Shown: in pieces, positions 16,866 through 28,100 of the stretch | Numbering within the stretch: position 1 is the stretch's first letter | How the letters are laid out: each line of letters opens with the position of its first letter | Origin: Mycobacterium sp. Root265 | GTDB taxonomy: Bacteria; Actinomycetota; Actinomycetes; Mycobacteriales; Mycobacteriaceae | DNA length: 64,000 bases | Direction of reading: 5' to 3' | Assembly: GCF_001428895.1 (NCBI RefSeq) | Contig: NZ_LMJA01000031.1 | Span: 436,651 to 500,650, forward strand | Position numbers and translations under genes: made by a program | The notes under the pieces: generated by a model | The model's database searches: none | What the model was told of the DNA's origin: nothing | Seen by the model: the letters and a program-made list of their open reading frames with translations, nothing else

Positions 16866-18071
16866 GTGACCGACGCGCCACCGCTCGATACCGCACCCGT
16901 TGATCCACCCATCCCGGTGCCCGACGTTCCCGGTGCCGACGCCACCGCGCGCGGACTGCCGCGGCGCAGCGACCTCACCCTCCAGCAGCGGATGGTCGTG
17001 GATGCTTCGGCCGTCGCCGATCTCGGCCTGCGCACCGCCGTCGCCAGCATCGTGGGTGCAGCGATGCTGCCGCGCCTGGCCGGTGCCGCCCTGCACCCGA
17101 ACCGGGTCCACGATGAGGACGCCGCACTCGATTTCTACATCGACCTTGCCGCACAGAAGGATCCGCTGCTGTCGTTCCCCGCACCGACGGCTCTGCCGCG
17201 GGTCTCGACGCGGCCTGCCAACCAGCTGGCGTCCTGGATCGCGCACGGGTCGGTGAACAACATCGAGTTCGCCAGCAGTTTTCAAGCCGTCAATCCCGCA
17301 CTGCGCGAGCAACGCGGCTCCTATGCCCGCAACAACGTCGTGCACGCCCAGCACTGGGTGCACGGCGACGGGCCGCGCCCGACGCTGTGCCTGATCCACG
17401 GCTTCATGGGGTCGGCCTACCTGTTCAACGGGCTGTTCTTCTCGTTGCCGTGGTTCTTCAAATCCGGGTACGACGTGCTGCTCTACACGCTGCCGTTCCA
17501 CGGCAGGCGTGCCGAGGCGAACTCGCCCTACAGCGGGTACGGCTATTTCGCCGACGGGATGGCCGGGTTCGCCGAGGCGATGGCCCAGGCGGTGCACGAC
17601 TTCCGTTCGGTGGTCGACTATCTGGAGTCCACCGGCGTGGATCGCATCGCGCTCACCGGGATGTCACTGGGCGGCTACACCTCCGCGCTGATCGCCGGGG
17701 TCGACGACCGGATCCAGGCCGTCATCCCGAACGTGCCGGTGGTGACACCCGAGGCGGCGTTCGACGACTGGTTCCCCGCCAACATGCTGGTGCGGTTGGG
17801 GAACCGGCTGACGGGCGTGGACAAGGCGAAAGCCGACGCGGCGACGCTGTTCCACTCACCGCTGACCTACCCACCCCTGGTGCCCAAGGACCGTCGGCTG
17901 ATCATCGCCGGACTCGGCGACAAGCTGGCGCCGCCGCAGCAGGCCGAAATCCTGTGGCGGCACTGGGATCGGTGCGCATTCCACTGGTTCCCGGGTAACC
18001 ACATCCTGCATGTCAGCCAGCCGGACTACCTGCGCCGGATGACGAGGTTCCTGCGGCCGTTCATGTTCTGA
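16866..18071 (+). CDS. Alpha/beta hydrolase, ABHD18-like (Rv0293c homologue)
   Basis: A 401-residue predicted hydrolase. The oxyanion region is LIHGFMGSAYLFNG, the nucleophile elbow is ALTGMSLGGYTSALIAG (GxSxG), and a late histidine occurs in HWFPGNHILHVS. These resemble the ABHD18-type hydrolases. GTG 16866 is preceded by AGAAAGG. Position beside eccE3 and length (about 400) match M. tuberculosis Rv0293c. Its last 11 bases overlap the end of eccE3 on the other strand. The substrate is unknown; the N-terminal 90 residues are not part of the hydrolase core. Confidence 0.75.
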   Translation: MTDAPPLDTAPVDPPIPVPDVPGADATARGLPRRSDLTLQQRMVVDASAVADLGLRTAVASIVGAAMLPRLAGAALHPNRVHDEDAALDFYIDLAAQKDPLLSFPAPTALPRVSTRPANQLASWIAHGSVNNIEFASSFQAVNPALREQRGSYARNNVVHAQHWVHGDGPRPTLCLIHGFMGSAYLFNGLFFSLPWFFKSGYDVLLYTLPFHGRRAEANSPYSGYGYFADGMAGFAEAMAQAVHDFRSVVDYLESTGVDRIALTGMSLGGYTSALIAGVDDRIQAVIPNVPVVTPEAAFDDWFPANMLVRLGNRLTGVDKAKADAATLFHSPLTYPPLVPKDRRLIIAGLGDKLAPPQQAEILWRHWDRCAFHWFPGNHILHVSQPDYLRRMTRFLRPFMF

Positions 18072-18966
18072 CGCCCACGCCCGTCGGCCAGCGGAGTTCC
18101 TCGGCCAGCGCGGGGCCGGCGGGCTGATGGTCGCCGACACGCCGCGACGACAGCGGGTCCAGCGCGTCGAGCACCGTGCGCTGACGGCCGCCCAGCGTGG
18201 CCAGCCCGGAGATCGGCGCCGCTGATGCGGGGCGTTCGGCGGTACGCACCGCGCATACCGAAGCCACCGTGCCGGGACCGAATTCCACTGCGGTCCAGGT
18301 CTCCTCCGACGGATGCGCCCATACCGCGGCCAGCGTCTCCGGCAATGCGGCCGTCGGGATGCGGTAGGCCGTCAGGAATCCGGAGCCGTCGGTGATGGCC
18401 CGCCAGGTCTCCTTGGCCTCGCCGGACAGCGGTGCGGGACGGTTCCCTTCGTCGATGGCCGTCACCGCCCAGCCGTTCTCGCGCAGGTGGTCGGCCAGTC
18501 GCCGTCCGAGCACGTCGGCGGTGTCGTGCAACGGGATCCGCGGTGACCGGGCCTGCAGCGACCGCAGGTTCTCGGCGGCGTCCAGCGTCAGGGTGATCCA
18601 GGTCTGCCGTTCACCGGCCAGGTCGCGGCTGGTGATCCGGACCTTGTCGCAGCGCAGTCCGTACCGGTCGGTGTAGCCGGCGATCAGTGCCACCGGAAGC
18701 TCATCGGATGCCGGTTCGTCGATACGCAGCAGCACCGTGGCGGTGTCGCCCGCCTCGGCGACACCGGCCTCGGAGTGGTTGCCCCGCCAGATCGTCCATC
18801 GTCGCGCCAGCTTGGCGGTCGCGAAATCACCTTTCCACCAGGCGAACAGCAAGATCACCACTGCCACCGCGACGCCGAGGATCCAGCGCTGGGTCACCGT
18901 CTCGTACGGGTATGCCAGTGCGGCGGGCACGATGAACAGCAGCGCCAGGGCGAGTCGGGCCGTCAT
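18061..18966 (-). CDS. eccE3: ESX-3 type VII secretion protein EccE3
   Basis: A 301-residue membrane protein, the last gene of the ESX-3 operon. Two N-terminal hydrophobic segments (LALALLFIVPAALAY and WILGVAVAVVILLFAWW) precede a cytosolic domain, as known for EccE. EccE flanks the periphery of the ESX membrane complex with EccB, EccC and EccD. The ATG overlaps the mycP3 stop. ESX-3 exports the EsxG-EsxH pair and PE5-PPE4 and is needed for mycobactin-mediated iron uptake (established for the family). Confidence 0.9.
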   Translation of the reverse strand: MTARLALALLFIVPAALAYPYETVTQRWILGVAVAVVILLFAWWKGDFATAKLARRWTIWRGNHSEAGVAEAGDTATVLLRIDEPASDELPVALIAGYTDRYGLRCDKVRITSRDLAGERQTWITLTLDAAENLRSLQARSPRIPLHDTADVLGRRLADHLRENGWAVTAIDEGNRPAPLSGEAKETWRAITDGSGFLTAYRIPTAALPETLAAVWAHPSEETWTAVEFGPGTVASVCAVRTAERPASAAPISGLATLGGRQRTVLDALDPLSSRRVGDHQPAGPALAEELRWPTGVGVRT

Positions 18967-20363
18967 GCGGCTTTGTCCTTCCGTCGGTGTGCGGCGATCG
19001 CGGCGGTCACGAGGGCAGCCAGTGCGAGCACACCGGTGCCGATATACGCGACGGTCCGCGGTGTGGAGTCCTGTTGTACCGGTTCCGGCGGTGCCGCAAC
19101 GGGTCTGGTCGTCTCGGCGGGGCTACCCGGACCGGGCACATCCCAGGTCAGGGCGGCCACCGGGTCGACAGTGCCCGCACCCACCAGTGACGACGGCGAG
19201 CGGTCCGCGCCGCGCGCGGTACTGGTGAGCCTGCGCACCACCTGTTCGGCGCTCAGTTCGGGAAAACGGCTGCGGACCAGGGCCGCAACGCCGGACACGT
19301 AGGCGGCGGCATAGCTGGTGCCGCTGACCGGCGCCAACTCGCCTTTCTCGTTGGGCTGCCCGTTGGCCAGCCCGCCGTCGGGGGTGTTGCTCACCGAGGT
19401 GATGTTCTCTCCCGGCGCGGCCAGGCCGAGCCAGGGACCGGACATGCTGAACGGCGCGGGCTGGCCCGCCGGGTTCAGCGCCCCCACCGACAGCACGTAG
19501 GGCTGCCACCACGAAGGCGTCGATACCGAGGTCACCCCCGCCCAGTTGCGCGGATCGTCCGGCCGGGCCGGGTCGGTCAACGGGTTGGCCGCACAGGCGC
19601 TTCCGCCGGCGATACCGCCGCCGGTGTTACCGGCCGCCGCGATGATCACCACGTCCTTCTCGACGGCCGCGTAGCGCAGCGCCGCACCGAGCGCGCTCTG
19701 ATCGAGGGAAGTGTTCGCCGGGACACACGCCACCGACGAGATGTTGATGATGCGGGCGCCCAGGTCCGCGGCGCGTACCACGGCGCGCGCCAGCGTCGCG
19801 ATGTCGTTGCTGGCCTCCACGATCACCGGGTCCTGGCCCGGCTGGTTCGGCGAGCCCGCCGGGGAATATCGAGCCGAGGTCTGCCGGATGGACAACAGCT
19901 GCGCGCCCGGCGCGACACCGGAGAAACCGTCCGCACCCGGCTGGCCGGCGATGAGTCCGGCGACCATCGTGCCGTGTCCGTCGCAGTCGGTCAGTCCGTC
20001 GGTGCCGGCGACGAAGTCACCGCCGGGTTCGACATTGGGCAGCCGGGGTCCCGGTTGTACACCGGTGTCGATCACCGCGACCGTCTGGCCGTCACCGCGG
20101 CTGTGGCGCCATGCTTCGGCGAGGTCCAGCGTCAGCTGATTCGGACTGACGACACCGGGATCGGTGCCCGGGATCACCCCGGTCACCGTGCAGGTGCCGC
20201 GTTGCGCCATGGTCTGCACGGGCCCGGCGGCACCCGACGGGGGTGCGGTGTCGGCATCCACCTCGGGCGGGGTGATCGCGCCCGCGGCCGGGCAGCCGAC
20301 CGCTGCGACCGCGAGAACCGCTGCCAGCACGGCGGTTCCGCGACGCAGTAGCTGTGCTGTCAC
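18963..20363 (-). CDS. mycP3: Mycosin-3 subtilisin-like serine protease
   Basis: A 466-residue S8 protease from the GTG at 20363, which overlaps the eccD3 stop (GTGA); an ATG at 20378 would add five residues. A signal peptide (LLRRGTAVLAAVLAVAAVGC) is followed by the catalytic triad: Asp99 in VAVIDTGV, His130 in CDGHGTMVAG and Ser350 in SGTSYAAAYVSG. A C-terminal membrane anchor (YIGTGVLALAALVTAAIAA) ends in a basic tail. Mycosins cap and stabilise the ESX membrane complex on the periplasmic side. Confidence 0.93.
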   Translation of the reverse strand: MTAQLLRRGTAVLAAVLAVAAVGCPAAGAITPPEVDADTAPPSGAAGPVQTMAQRGTCTVTGVIPGTDPGVVSPNQLTLDLAEAWRHSRGDGQTVAVIDTGVQPGPRLPNVEPGGDFVAGTDGLTDCDGHGTMVAGLIAGQPGADGFSGVAPGAQLLSIRQTSARYSPAGSPNQPGQDPVIVEASNDIATLARAVVRAADLGARIINISSVACVPANTSLDQSALGAALRYAAVEKDVVIIAAAGNTGGGIAGGSACAANPLTDPARPDDPRNWAGVTSVSTPSWWQPYVLSVGALNPAGQPAPFSMSGPWLGLAAPGENITSVSNTPDGGLANGQPNEKGELAPVSGTSYAAAYVSGVAALVRSRFPELSAEQVVRRLTSTARGADRSPSSLVGAGTVDPVAALTWDVPGPGSPAETTRPVAAPPEPVQQDSTPRTVAYIGTGVLALAALVTAAIAAHRRKDKAA

Positions 20364-21769
20364 CTGTTCAGAACCCATTCGAACAGACCGACCAGGTAGG
20401 CGGCCACCGGAATGACGGAGGCGTCGACGGCGGAACTGGCGAAGCCGAACAGCCGGCGAGCGGGCAGCGAGTAGGTGTCCGGGGAGGCGATCCGCGGGTT
20501 CAGCGCGACCACGATCCAGACGACGGTCACGGCCACCAGGGCAGCCAGCGCCCACCAGGCCGCCGCGTACCGCTCGGTCAGGGCGAAGGTCACCAGCAGC
20601 GCGGCGGGCAGCAGGAAGGACTGGCTCAGCAGCCAGGCCTTGCACGGCGTCGAATCCCACACCCGGGCACGCAGAGTGGTGCCCAGCGCCGCCGCGATCA
20701 CCAGCACCCAGGCCCACGGCGACGCGCCCGCCGAGCCGACGAGGATCAGCGAGCCGACCACCGACAGCAGGACACCGGCGGCCAGGAATCCGGTCTGGTG
20801 CGCGTCGGTGACGCGGATGCGGCGCGGCAGATCCTCCAACACGCGCAGTGGCTGCGCCGACGGGGTCGGATCGCCGGGGGCGGGAATGGTCGGCACGGGC
20901 AACCGCGCCCACAGTGCGGACAGGCGGGCGGCCTGCACGGTCACCAACAGCGCGAAGACGATGAGACCGGACCCGGTGCGGATGTCGGTCATGTCCCAGA
21001 TGGTGGCCAGCACCGCGAACAGCAGCACGCCGAGCCCGAGCACCGTCGACGCGGTGAACGTGGCGATGGCGCGTTCGAAGACGACGATGCTGATCACCGA
21101 CCAGGCGGCCACACCGGCGGCGGCCAAGAGCACCTGCGCGGCACCGAAATCGCCGGGGACGGCGAGCGCGAAGGCTGCGGCGACGGGGGCCAGCGCGGTG
21201 AGCCCGAGCGCGGTACCCAGGCCCGGGAACCGGGCTCGGGTGGCGAACGACGCGATCACGGTGACGGCGGCGATACCGGCGACGGTGAACAGTCCGGCCG
21301 AGTGCCCGCTGACGACCCGGGCGGCCGTCGCGAGGGCGGTGCCCAGCAGGATCAGCGCGATGACGGCGACCGCGGCCGCACGCTGGATCTGCGCCGGACC
21401 CCATGGCCGTTCGCGTGCGGCGGAGAAGATGACGGCGGCATCGGCGATGTCCTCGATGATGCGCGGTGCGGCAGGTCCGTTCGGGATGGCCTGCAGCGCC
21501 AGCAGATCGCCGTCGACGACACCGACGGTGTCCAGCGTCGCGTCCAGGCTGAACGGGGCACCGCCGATGGGTGCCAGGCTCAGCCGTGCCGGAGCGCCCT
21601 CGGGGGCGTCTGTCGACGGCAGCACGGTGCGCTGCACGGCCGGGATGATCTCGCGCAGCGGCAGTTCGGCAGGCAGCGCCATCTCGGTGAGCCGCCCGGC
21701 GCCGTCGGCGCCGTCCCCGGCGGCCAGCACGGCCACCCGCACGATCGGCATCACAGTGTTGTCGGGCAT
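20360..21769 (-). CDS. eccD3: ESX-3 integral membrane channel protein EccD3
   Basis: A 469-residue protein (M. tuberculosis EccD3 is 472). The N-terminal 90 residues form the ubiquitin-like domain typical of EccD ([14 protein letters not shown] and onward), followed by eleven or so hydrophobic helices. EccD dimers line the large membrane cavity of the type VII complex. ATG 21769 ([10 protein letters not shown]) overlaps the end of espG3 by 19 bases; the longer frame upstream runs inside espG3 and is rejected. Confidence 0.92.
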   Translation of the reverse strand: MPDNTVMPIVRVAVLAAGDGADGAGRLTEMALPAELPLREIIPAVQRTVLPSTDAPEGAPARLSLAPIGGAPFSLDATLDTVGVVDGDLLALQAIPNGPAAPRIIEDIADAAVIFSAARERPWGPAQIQRAAAVAVIALILLGTALATAARVVSGHSAGLFTVAGIAAVTVIASFATRARFPGLGTALGLTALAPVAAAFALAVPGDFGAAQVLLAAAGVAAWSVISIVVFERAIATFTASTVLGLGVLLFAVLATIWDMTDIRTGSGLIVFALLVTVQAARLSALWARLPVPTIPAPGDPTPSAQPLRVLEDLPRRIRVTDAHQTGFLAAGVLLSVVGSLILVGSAGASPWAWVLVIAAALGTTLRARVWDSTPCKAWLLSQSFLLPAALLVTFALTERYAAAWWALAALVAVTVVWIVVALNPRIASPDTYSLPARRLFGFASSAVDASVIPVAAYLVGLFEWVLNR

Positions 21770-22611
21770 CGGTCTTCCGTTCTCTGGTCGAAATCTCGGT
21801 TCTGAAGCGCGCCGGGAAACCACGATCCGTGCGGCAGTGTTGCGATCAGTCTGTCGACCGCGGCGGCGATGGCCACCGCGGTTCCGGGTGCGAACGTGGA
21901 CACCCATTCACCGTCAAAGGCTTTCGAGGGGCTCACCAGGATGCGGCCGGCCTCGGAGTCGACGACGCTCACGCCGACCTCGGTACTGACCCGGTGACCG
22001 TCTCGGTGTTCGCCTGCGACGATCTCCACGTAGCTCCGCCTGCCGGTGAACACTGCCTCCACCACCGGCCGTGCGGACGTCGGAATGCCCAGGTATTCAA
22101 GCACTTCGGCCAGGTTGGAGCCGGCTCGCAGCTTCTCGTCGGCGCGGGCCCCGGCCCGGACGGGTACGGTGAAATCATCGAAGGACGCAGCGCGCCGTCC
22201 GGCCAGGCCGGCCACCAGCACCGGCACCAGGTCGTTCGGGTGCAGCAGTTCCATCGCGGTGAAGGTCACCAGACCGCCGCTGCGCAGCGCGACCACCGAG
22301 GTCTCGTCGTGTCGCGCAACGAGACCGCGCAGCATGTCGCCGTGCGCTCCCACGATCCGTAACTCGAGCCACTGCCGCGCCCGGCAGGTCTGCTGAATCC
22401 ACTGGACGACAGCGGGATTGATGACTCCGCTGCCGGACATCACTCCCAGCTCGGTCAGCTCGGCAACCCGATCGGCCGCGAACTGTCCGGCGGCTGCCGG
22501 CTCGCTGTAGGGCGGCGTGATCGCCAGCACCCACGGGAACGAGCCGGAGCCGACCTCTTCTGCAATGAACCAGGCCTGCTCGACGGTCAGCTCGACCGCA
22601 TTAGCAGCCAT
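21751..22611 (-). CDS. espG3: ESX-3 PE/PPE chaperone EspG3
   Basis: A 286-residue cytosolic chaperone (about 295 in M. tuberculosis). The N-terminus [20 protein letters not shown] and the later [20 protein letters not shown] and [13 protein letters not shown] are EspG3-like. EspG3 binds the tip of PPE4 and keeps PE5-PPE4 soluble before secretion. It begins directly after the esxH stop, and its 3' end overlaps eccD3. Confidence 0.92.
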   Translation of the reverse strand: MAANAVELTVEQAWFIAEEVGSGSFPWVLAITPPYSEPAAAGQFAADRVAELTELGVMSGSGVINPAVVQWIQQTCRARQWLELRIVGAHGDMLRGLVARHDETSVVALRSGGLVTFTAMELLHPNDLVPVLVAGLAGRRAASFDDFTVPVRAGARADEKLRAGSNLAEVLEYLGIPTSARPVVEAVFTGRRSYVEIVAGEHRDGHRVSTEVGVSVVDSEAGRILVSPSKAFDGEWVSTFAPGTAVAIAAAVDRLIATLPHGSWFPGALQNRDFDQRTEDRCPTTL

Positions 22612-22899
22612 CTATCCCCATTTGGCGCCTTCTGCCCGGTCCCGGGCATTCATCGACATGGTGTTGGTCTCATGGGTGCTCGCCATCGCCTGGTACGCAC
22701 GCACCAGCTCGGTCATGCTGGCGTTCCACTGGGCCTGCCAGGCCTGGTAGGTCATACCGGTGTCGCCCTGCCAGGCGCCCGACAGCGCGGCCTGCTCGGC
22801 GGCGATATCCGCGCCGACGGCGTTCAGAGCGCCTGCGAAACCGTTCATCTCGGCTGACAGCGCGAGCATGGCCGGGTAGTTGTACATGATCTGCGACAT
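22612..22899 (-). CDS. esxH: ESX-3 secreted WXG100 protein EsxH (TB10.4)
   Basis: A 95-residue helical-hairpin protein starting [20 protein letters not shown], clearly EsxH. The WxG turn is AWQGDTGMT (W43, G45). It forms a heterodimer with EsxG and is exported by ESX-3. Of the four zinc ligands known in the M. tuberculosis protein (H14, H70, H76, E77), only H76 and E77 are present; positions 14 and 70 are Leu and Gln. It lies 27 bases after esxG. Confidence 0.96.
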   Translation of the reverse strand: MSQIMYNYPAMLALSAEMNGFAGALNAVGADIAAEQAALSGAWQGDTGMTYQAWQAQWNASMTELVRAYQAMASTHETNTMSMNARDRAEGAKWG

Positions 22900-22926
22900 G
22901 TGGATTCTCCTGGTCGGCTTGCGTTG

Positions 22927-23220
22927 TCAGATCGAGGTGTAGGTGCTGGCGGCCGCCGCGTCCTGCGCGACGTAGGTGCCCGCGGCGTCGGCCAGGTTGA
23001 CCTGGGCGATGTCGAGCAGGGCGTTCACCCGGGCCGAGACCTCGATGAACCGGGCGTGCGCGGCCTGGAAGGCGGCCGAGGACTCGCCCATGTGGAAGGC
23101 CTGCGAGGCCTGGGCGGCCTGCTCGGCCTGGGCGATGGTGCTGCGCATCAGCGCGGCCTTGGCGCCGAACGCCGATTCGGAGGCGACCAGTTGGGGGATG
23201 TGCGCGTCGAGCATGCTCAT
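22927..23220 (-). CDS. esxG: ESX-3 secreted WXG100-like protein EsxG
   Basis: A 97-residue partner of EsxH, the same length as M. tuberculosis EsxG. It starts MSMLDAHIPQLVASESAFGA. The C-terminus contains YVAQD, matching the YxxxD/E secretion signal. It lies 52 bases downstream of PPE4, the largest gap inside the operon. EsxG has no tryptophan at the usual WxG turn (FHMGESSAAF instead), as is typical for EsxG. Confidence 0.95.
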   Translation of the reverse strand: MSMLDAHIPQLVASESAFGAKAALMRSTIAQAEQAAQASQAFHMGESSAAFQAAHARFIEVSARVNALLDIAQVNLADAAGTYVAQDAAAASTYTSI

Positions 23221-23272
23221 GGCGTTTCCTTTCGGGGGTATCTGTGGGCGATCTGGGGTGTCCGGGGTGCGC

Positions 23273-24832
23273 TCAGCTGTGCTGTCCCCCTCCCGGTGCC
23301 GACGGATCGTCGGGACTCCAGGAGCCCGGCAGCATGGGATTGGTCGGCCCGTTGCCGAACGAGTCGCCGGTCAACTCGGTCACACCGGTCGCCGTGGTGT
23401 CCTCGCCGGGGACCGCACCGGTGAAGCCCATCGGTCCGGCACCGTGTTCGGAGGCCGTCACGCGGGGCTCGGGGCGCGGTCCGCGCGGCGCGGGATCCTC
23501 GTCGTAGTCCATGTATTCGTCGGCGTAGGCGCGGTCCTTGATCTCGCCGCCCTTCTTGCGCCGACGTTTCCGGCGCTCGGCCGCCGACAGTGCCGCGGCC
23601 GAGGCGACTGCCGCCGACGAACCCGAGGCGGGTGCCTTGGCCGACGTGGTGTCGCGCACGGTCGGGCTGAAACCGCCGCCCGGGTGCCCGCCGTAGACCG
23701 CGTAGGCGGCCAGCGCCGGAGTGGCGGCCGCCGGTGCCGCCGCGGGCGCGCTCGCCGGCGCCGAGGCGGGGGTGCCTGCGGGAGCAGCGGACGGGGCCGG
23801 GGTACCGGCCGGCGCGACGCTTGCCACCGGCAGCGTGGGTTCGCGCTGCGCGGCGGCCGGAGGCTCACCGAGATCCAGCATCGGCAGATCGGTGAACTTC
23901 GGCAGCAACTTGTCGATGATCAGGATGAGGCCGACGATGCCGAGGGTAGCCAGCGCAGGCAATAGGAACGGCGCCGCGAAGATCATTCCCCAGGTGGGCC
24001 AGCCGACCAGGTTGAAGAACACCTGATAGGCGACCGCGAACAGGAACGGACCCCAGGTCGTCAGTGCCGCAGCGGGGTTGGTGAGGAAGTCGGTGAGCAG
24101 CGCCTGCAGGTTGCCGATCGGGTTCTGGATGAACTCGATGATCAGCTGACCACCCGGCACGTTCTTGAGGTACTGCTCCAGGAACTGCAGGATGAAGTTC
24201 GAGTCATTCAGTGCCGCAGCCGAATTGATGGCCTGGGCCTGCGCGATCATCTGGGTGGAGGTCGCGCCGGCGCTACCCGCCTCACCGACACCGGGAGCCA
24301 GCAGCATCGGCGCCGGTTCCAGCACCGGCGTCGCCGCGACGGTGGCCGCGGACACCGCCTGATAGGTGGTCATGGTGGTGGCGGCCTGGATCCACATCCG
24401 GACGTAGTCGGCTTCGGTGACCGCGATCGGGATGGTGTTGATACCGAAGAAGTTCGTGGCCAGCAGCGTGCCGTGCAGGGCATGGTTGGCGGCCAGCTCG
24501 GCCAGTGTGGGCATGGTCGCCAACGCGGTGGTGTAAGCGGCTGCGGCGGTCTCGTGTTGGGCCGCGGCGACCGCGCTCTTCGCGCCGGCCTGCGCCAGCC
24601 AGATCAGGTATGGCTGGTGGGCGGCAACGTACTGCTCGGAACTCGGCCCCTCCCACGCGCCGGCCGCCACACCACCCAGCGTGGAGACCAGTTCGGCTGC
24701 CGCGGCGGCATATTCGGCGCTCAGTGACTGCCAGGCTCCCGCGGCGGCAAGCAGCGACCCGGGACCCGGACCGCTGCTGAGCAGCGCCGAATGAACCTCG
24801 GGCGGCAGTGCCATCCAGACGGGAGCGGTCAT
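23273..24832 (-). CDS. PPE4: PPE family protein PPE4 (ESX-3 substrate)
   Basis: A 519-residue protein (M. tuberculosis PPE4 is 513). The N-terminal PPE domain has PPE at residues 10-12, a WxG-like turn [10 protein letters not shown] (W60) and the EspG-binding hydrophobic tip. A hydrophobic region lies in the middle (about 265-320). The C-terminal half is Ala/Pro-rich and ends with a very basic stretch ([10 protein letters not shown]) and an acidic/Gly tail. It pairs with PE5, encoded one base upstream. Confidence 0.92.
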   Translation of the reverse strand: MTAPVWMALPPEVHSALLSSGPGPGSLLAAAGAWQSLSAEYAAAAAELVSTLGGVAAGAWEGPSSEQYVAAHQPYLIWLAQAGAKSAVAAAQHETAAAAYTTALATMPTLAELAANHALHGTLLATNFFGINTIPIAVTEADYVRMWIQAATTMTTYQAVSAATVAATPVLEPAPMLLAPGVGEAGSAGATSTQMIAQAQAINSAAALNDSNFILQFLEQYLKNVPGGQLIIEFIQNPIGNLQALLTDFLTNPAAALTTWGPFLFAVAYQVFFNLVGWPTWGMIFAAPFLLPALATLGIVGLILIIDKLLPKFTDLPMLDLGEPPAAAQREPTLPVASVAPAGTPAPSAAPAGTPASAPASAPAAAPAAATPALAAYAVYGGHPGGGFSPTVRDTTSAKAPASGSSAAVASAAALSAAERRKRRRKKGGEIKDRAYADEYMDYDEDPAPRGPRPEPRVTASEHGAGPMGFTGAVPGEDTTATGVTELTGDSFGNGPTNPMLPGSWSPDDPSAPGGGQHS

Positions 24833-24833
24833 C

Positions 24834-25145
24834 TCAGCCGCCGCGCGCGATCAGGTAGGTCGACGCGGCCAGCGCGTCGCCGGTGGCGTAGCTGGTGCCG
24901 GACTGCGCGACACCCATCCCGGCGCGGCCCAGCTCCTCCACGGCCAGCGCGGCGACCGCGCTGTGCTCGTTACCGGCGGCACTGAACCCGGCGGCCGTCT
25001 GCAACGACACCGGGTCGGCTGCCGGCGGCACCACCACGTTCACCACCGGTGCCGCCGCGGCGTGCGCGGCGGCAAGCCGCGCGGTCAGCGCTTCGACCGC
25101 CGAACCGGCGGCGGCCAATCCTTCGGGAACCACGCGCAGAGTCAT
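24834..25145 (-). CDS. PE5: PE family protein PE5 (ESX-3 substrate)
   Basis: A 103-residue protein (102 in M. tuberculosis) beginning [20 protein letters not shown], with the Pro-Glu pair at residues 7-8. It is a helical hairpin that dimerises with PPE4 for export via EspG3 and ESX-3. ATG 25145 overlaps the eccC3 stop (TGATG). A longer open frame to 25469 runs inside eccC3 and is not coding. Confidence 0.92.
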   Translation of the reverse strand: MTLRVVPEGLAAAGSAVEALTARLAAAHAAAAPVVNVVVPPAADPVSLQTAAGFSAAGNEHSAVAALAVEELGRAGMGVAQSGTSYATGDALAASTYLIARGG

Positions 25146-28100
25146 CAGCTGTATTCCTTTCCGTTCGTACCGGCAGGCGAAACTTCCTCGGGCACGAGGG
25201 GGTTCACCAGTTGCACATAGGTCGCCTCTTCGCTGTCGCCGAGCAGCATCGCCCGGCCCGCCGGCAGCCTGCTGAAGCGCATGCCCCGCAGTTTGCCACC
25301 GTCGGCGGGACTGCCCGACAACATCACGGTAGTCGCCTGTAGATCGTTGAGGCGGCGCAACAATGGCGCGGTCATCACCGCGTGCGCCGATCCACTGGCC
25401 CTGGCGGTGACGATGACCCGCAGACCGAGGTCGCCGGCCTCGGCCAGCAGCCCCAGCAACGGGCTCCACGGCCGCTGGCCCGCGTACGGACCGCTCACCG
25501 CGGGACCGTCCGGGATCTGATCGACATCGTCGATGATCAGATAGTGGGTCTGCCCTTCGAAACTCCAGCGGCGCAGGTCCTCCGAGGACAGGCCGGCCGG
25601 CGGGCGGCGGTGCTTGATGAGCGCGGACAGGCCCAGCATCGCCGGGGTGATCCGGTCGATGTTCGGCGTGTACTCGTTGTCGGGGAACAGCGGCTCCTCG
25701 ACCAGGTGCAGCCGCCGGTCGATGACCGTGAAGGCGACCTGGTCCGCGGTCGAGTTGTCCCGGATGCTGCGGATCAGATGCCGCAGCAGGGTGGTCTTGC
25801 CCGATCTGCTGTCGCCGAACACCATCATCAGTGGGTTGCGCGCGAAGTCGATCGCCACCGGGCGCAGGTCTTCCTCGCGCTGCCCGATGACCACCTGCTC
25901 CGGGCCCACATAGATCCTGCCGACGGCGGCGGGGGTGAGCTGGGTGGGCAGCAGCCGGATCGCGGGGGCGTGCTCGCCGGGATGGCGGGCGTTGATGACC
26001 GCGATATCGCGCAGGTCCGGCGCCGCGAACAGGAAATGTTCGGCGGCCATGGTCAGGCCGCGTCCCGGCTGATCGGCGGGCACACTGTCGGCCGGGCGGG
26101 TCAGCGCGCCGACGACCCGGACATTGCTGTCGTGGGAGTCGTTGAGCTTGAGCTCAAGTCGCAGCCCGAGGCCGTCACGCATGGCCAACGGCACTTCGAG
26201 CCAGTTCGGGGTGGTGATCACGACGTGGATGCCATAGGACAGCCCGGCATTGACCAGCTCGGTGACCCGGGCCAGCAGCGGGTTGCGGGTGTTGAAGGTG
26301 TCGATGTTGTCGCGGCTGAACGCGTACAGGTTGTCGATCACCAGGAAGACCTCGCCGTAGCCGTCCTCGTAACCGCCCGAGCCCGGGCGTGCCCCGGTCT
26401 CCTGGCGGGTGCGCAGCAGCTGCTCCAGCTCGGCGAAGGTGCGCCGGATGAGCTCGGGTTCCAGCGGCGTCGCGACGGCGCCCACATGGGCCAGGTCGGC
26501 GACTGCGCGCAACTGGCCGCCGCCGTAGTCCAGGCAGTAGAAGCTGACCTCGCCGGGCGCGTGCAGCGCCGCGGCCGACAGCATGAAGGTCTGCAGCGCA
26601 GTCGACTTGCCCGATTTCGGTCCGCCGTGGATCAGTAGGTTGCCCGCCGCGGTGCCGGCGTCGAACACCAGCGCGTCGCGGCGCATCTCGAAGGGCTTGT
26701 CGATTTCGCCCAGCGGCCAACGCCATGTGCGTTCGCCGATCTCGGTGCGCGCCAACAGGTCGACGAGCGGAATGGCCTCCTCCAGCGGGGGCAGCCACAG
26801 CTGCGGTGCGCGCGGGCCGTAGTTGGCCAGCTGGTCGCCGATGGTGGCGATCAGCTTGCGCGGCGGCGGGACGTCCTCGATCTCGCCGGTGACGATGACG
26901 GTGTCCGGCGCCGGTTCCACCCAGCCTGCGGTGAACAGCTGCGGTTCTGGCACCGAATGCACGACCACCGAGTGGCCGGTGCGCGGCGGGTCGTAGATGC
27001 CGTCGACGTAGGTGCTGCGGAACTTGACCGGGTTAGCACCGGGTGCGGGCACCAAGAAGCCCTCACCCTTGTGCTCGCGGCCCGACTCGATCTGGAAAGC
27101 GTCCTCGGTGCCGATGATCTGACGGCTGATCGACGGGCTGGCCACCTTGAGGCCGATGCGGTACGAGGTGTTCTTGTCGATGTCCTTGATGCGGCCGACA
27201 TCCAGCGTCTGGGACGCGAACAAGATGTGGATGCGGAACGAGCGTCCCTTGCGGGCGACGTAGTCGAACAGCTCCGCGTACTCGGGATGCTCGGCCAACA
27301 TCAGGGTGAACTCGTCGGCCACCACGAACAGCGTGGGGATCGGCGCCAGGTCGTGGCCGGCGGCGATCGCCGCCTCGTACTCGGTGACCGAGTTGAAGGC
27401 GCTGCCCTGAACGCGGCGCCCGGCCTCTTTCAGCAGTTGCTCACGCCGCGCCACTTCGCCGCGCAGGGTGTCCGCGAAACGATCTGCCAGTGAACGCTTC
27501 TCGGCCATGTTCGAGATGACGGCGACGACCTGCGGGAAGTGCCGGAAGATATCGGCGCCGGCCTCACCCTTGAAGTCGGCGTAGATGACGATCAGCCGTT
27601 CCGCGGAATGCGTGGTGAGCAGCGAGAGCAGGATCGACATCAGCGTCTGGGACTTGCCCGATCCGGTCATACCGATCATCAGGCCGTGCGGGCCCATACC
27701 GCCCTCGGCCTCGTCCTTGAGGTCGAAGATCAGCGGTTCGCCGGTCGCGGTGACCCCGATGGGCACCCGAAGCTCCTCGTCGCGGTGCCGCGGCGCCCAC
27801 AGCGCCGCCACGTCGAGTGCGGAGGCGTCCGGGATACCGAACAGCGTGGTGAACGTCGTCGCACCGGTGGCTGCCGTGCGGGCTTGCTCCGGGTTGGTGT
27901 CCCAGCGTGCCAGCCGGCGCGCCAGGTGCTCGGCCTGCGCATCGGAGAATGCGTCCGCGGTGTCGACGTAGGGCTGCCAGCCGCCGGTCTGCCAGCGCGC
28001 GATCTTGCCGTCGGCAATCTTCAGGATGGGCCGCTCCGGGTCCGAATACTGTTCGCGGTGCGGTTCTTTGGCGGACCGGTGGATCAGGGTGACACCTGCT

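Noticed and set aside
20364-21404. N-terminal extension of mycP3 to a 813-residue protein
   Set aside because: It runs through eccD3 on the same strand in another frame and has no ESX homology; the signal peptide and overlap fix the start near 20363.
25146-25469. Long N-terminal extension of PE5
   Set aside because: It lies inside eccC3 and lacks PE features; PE5 starts exactly at the eccC3 stop.
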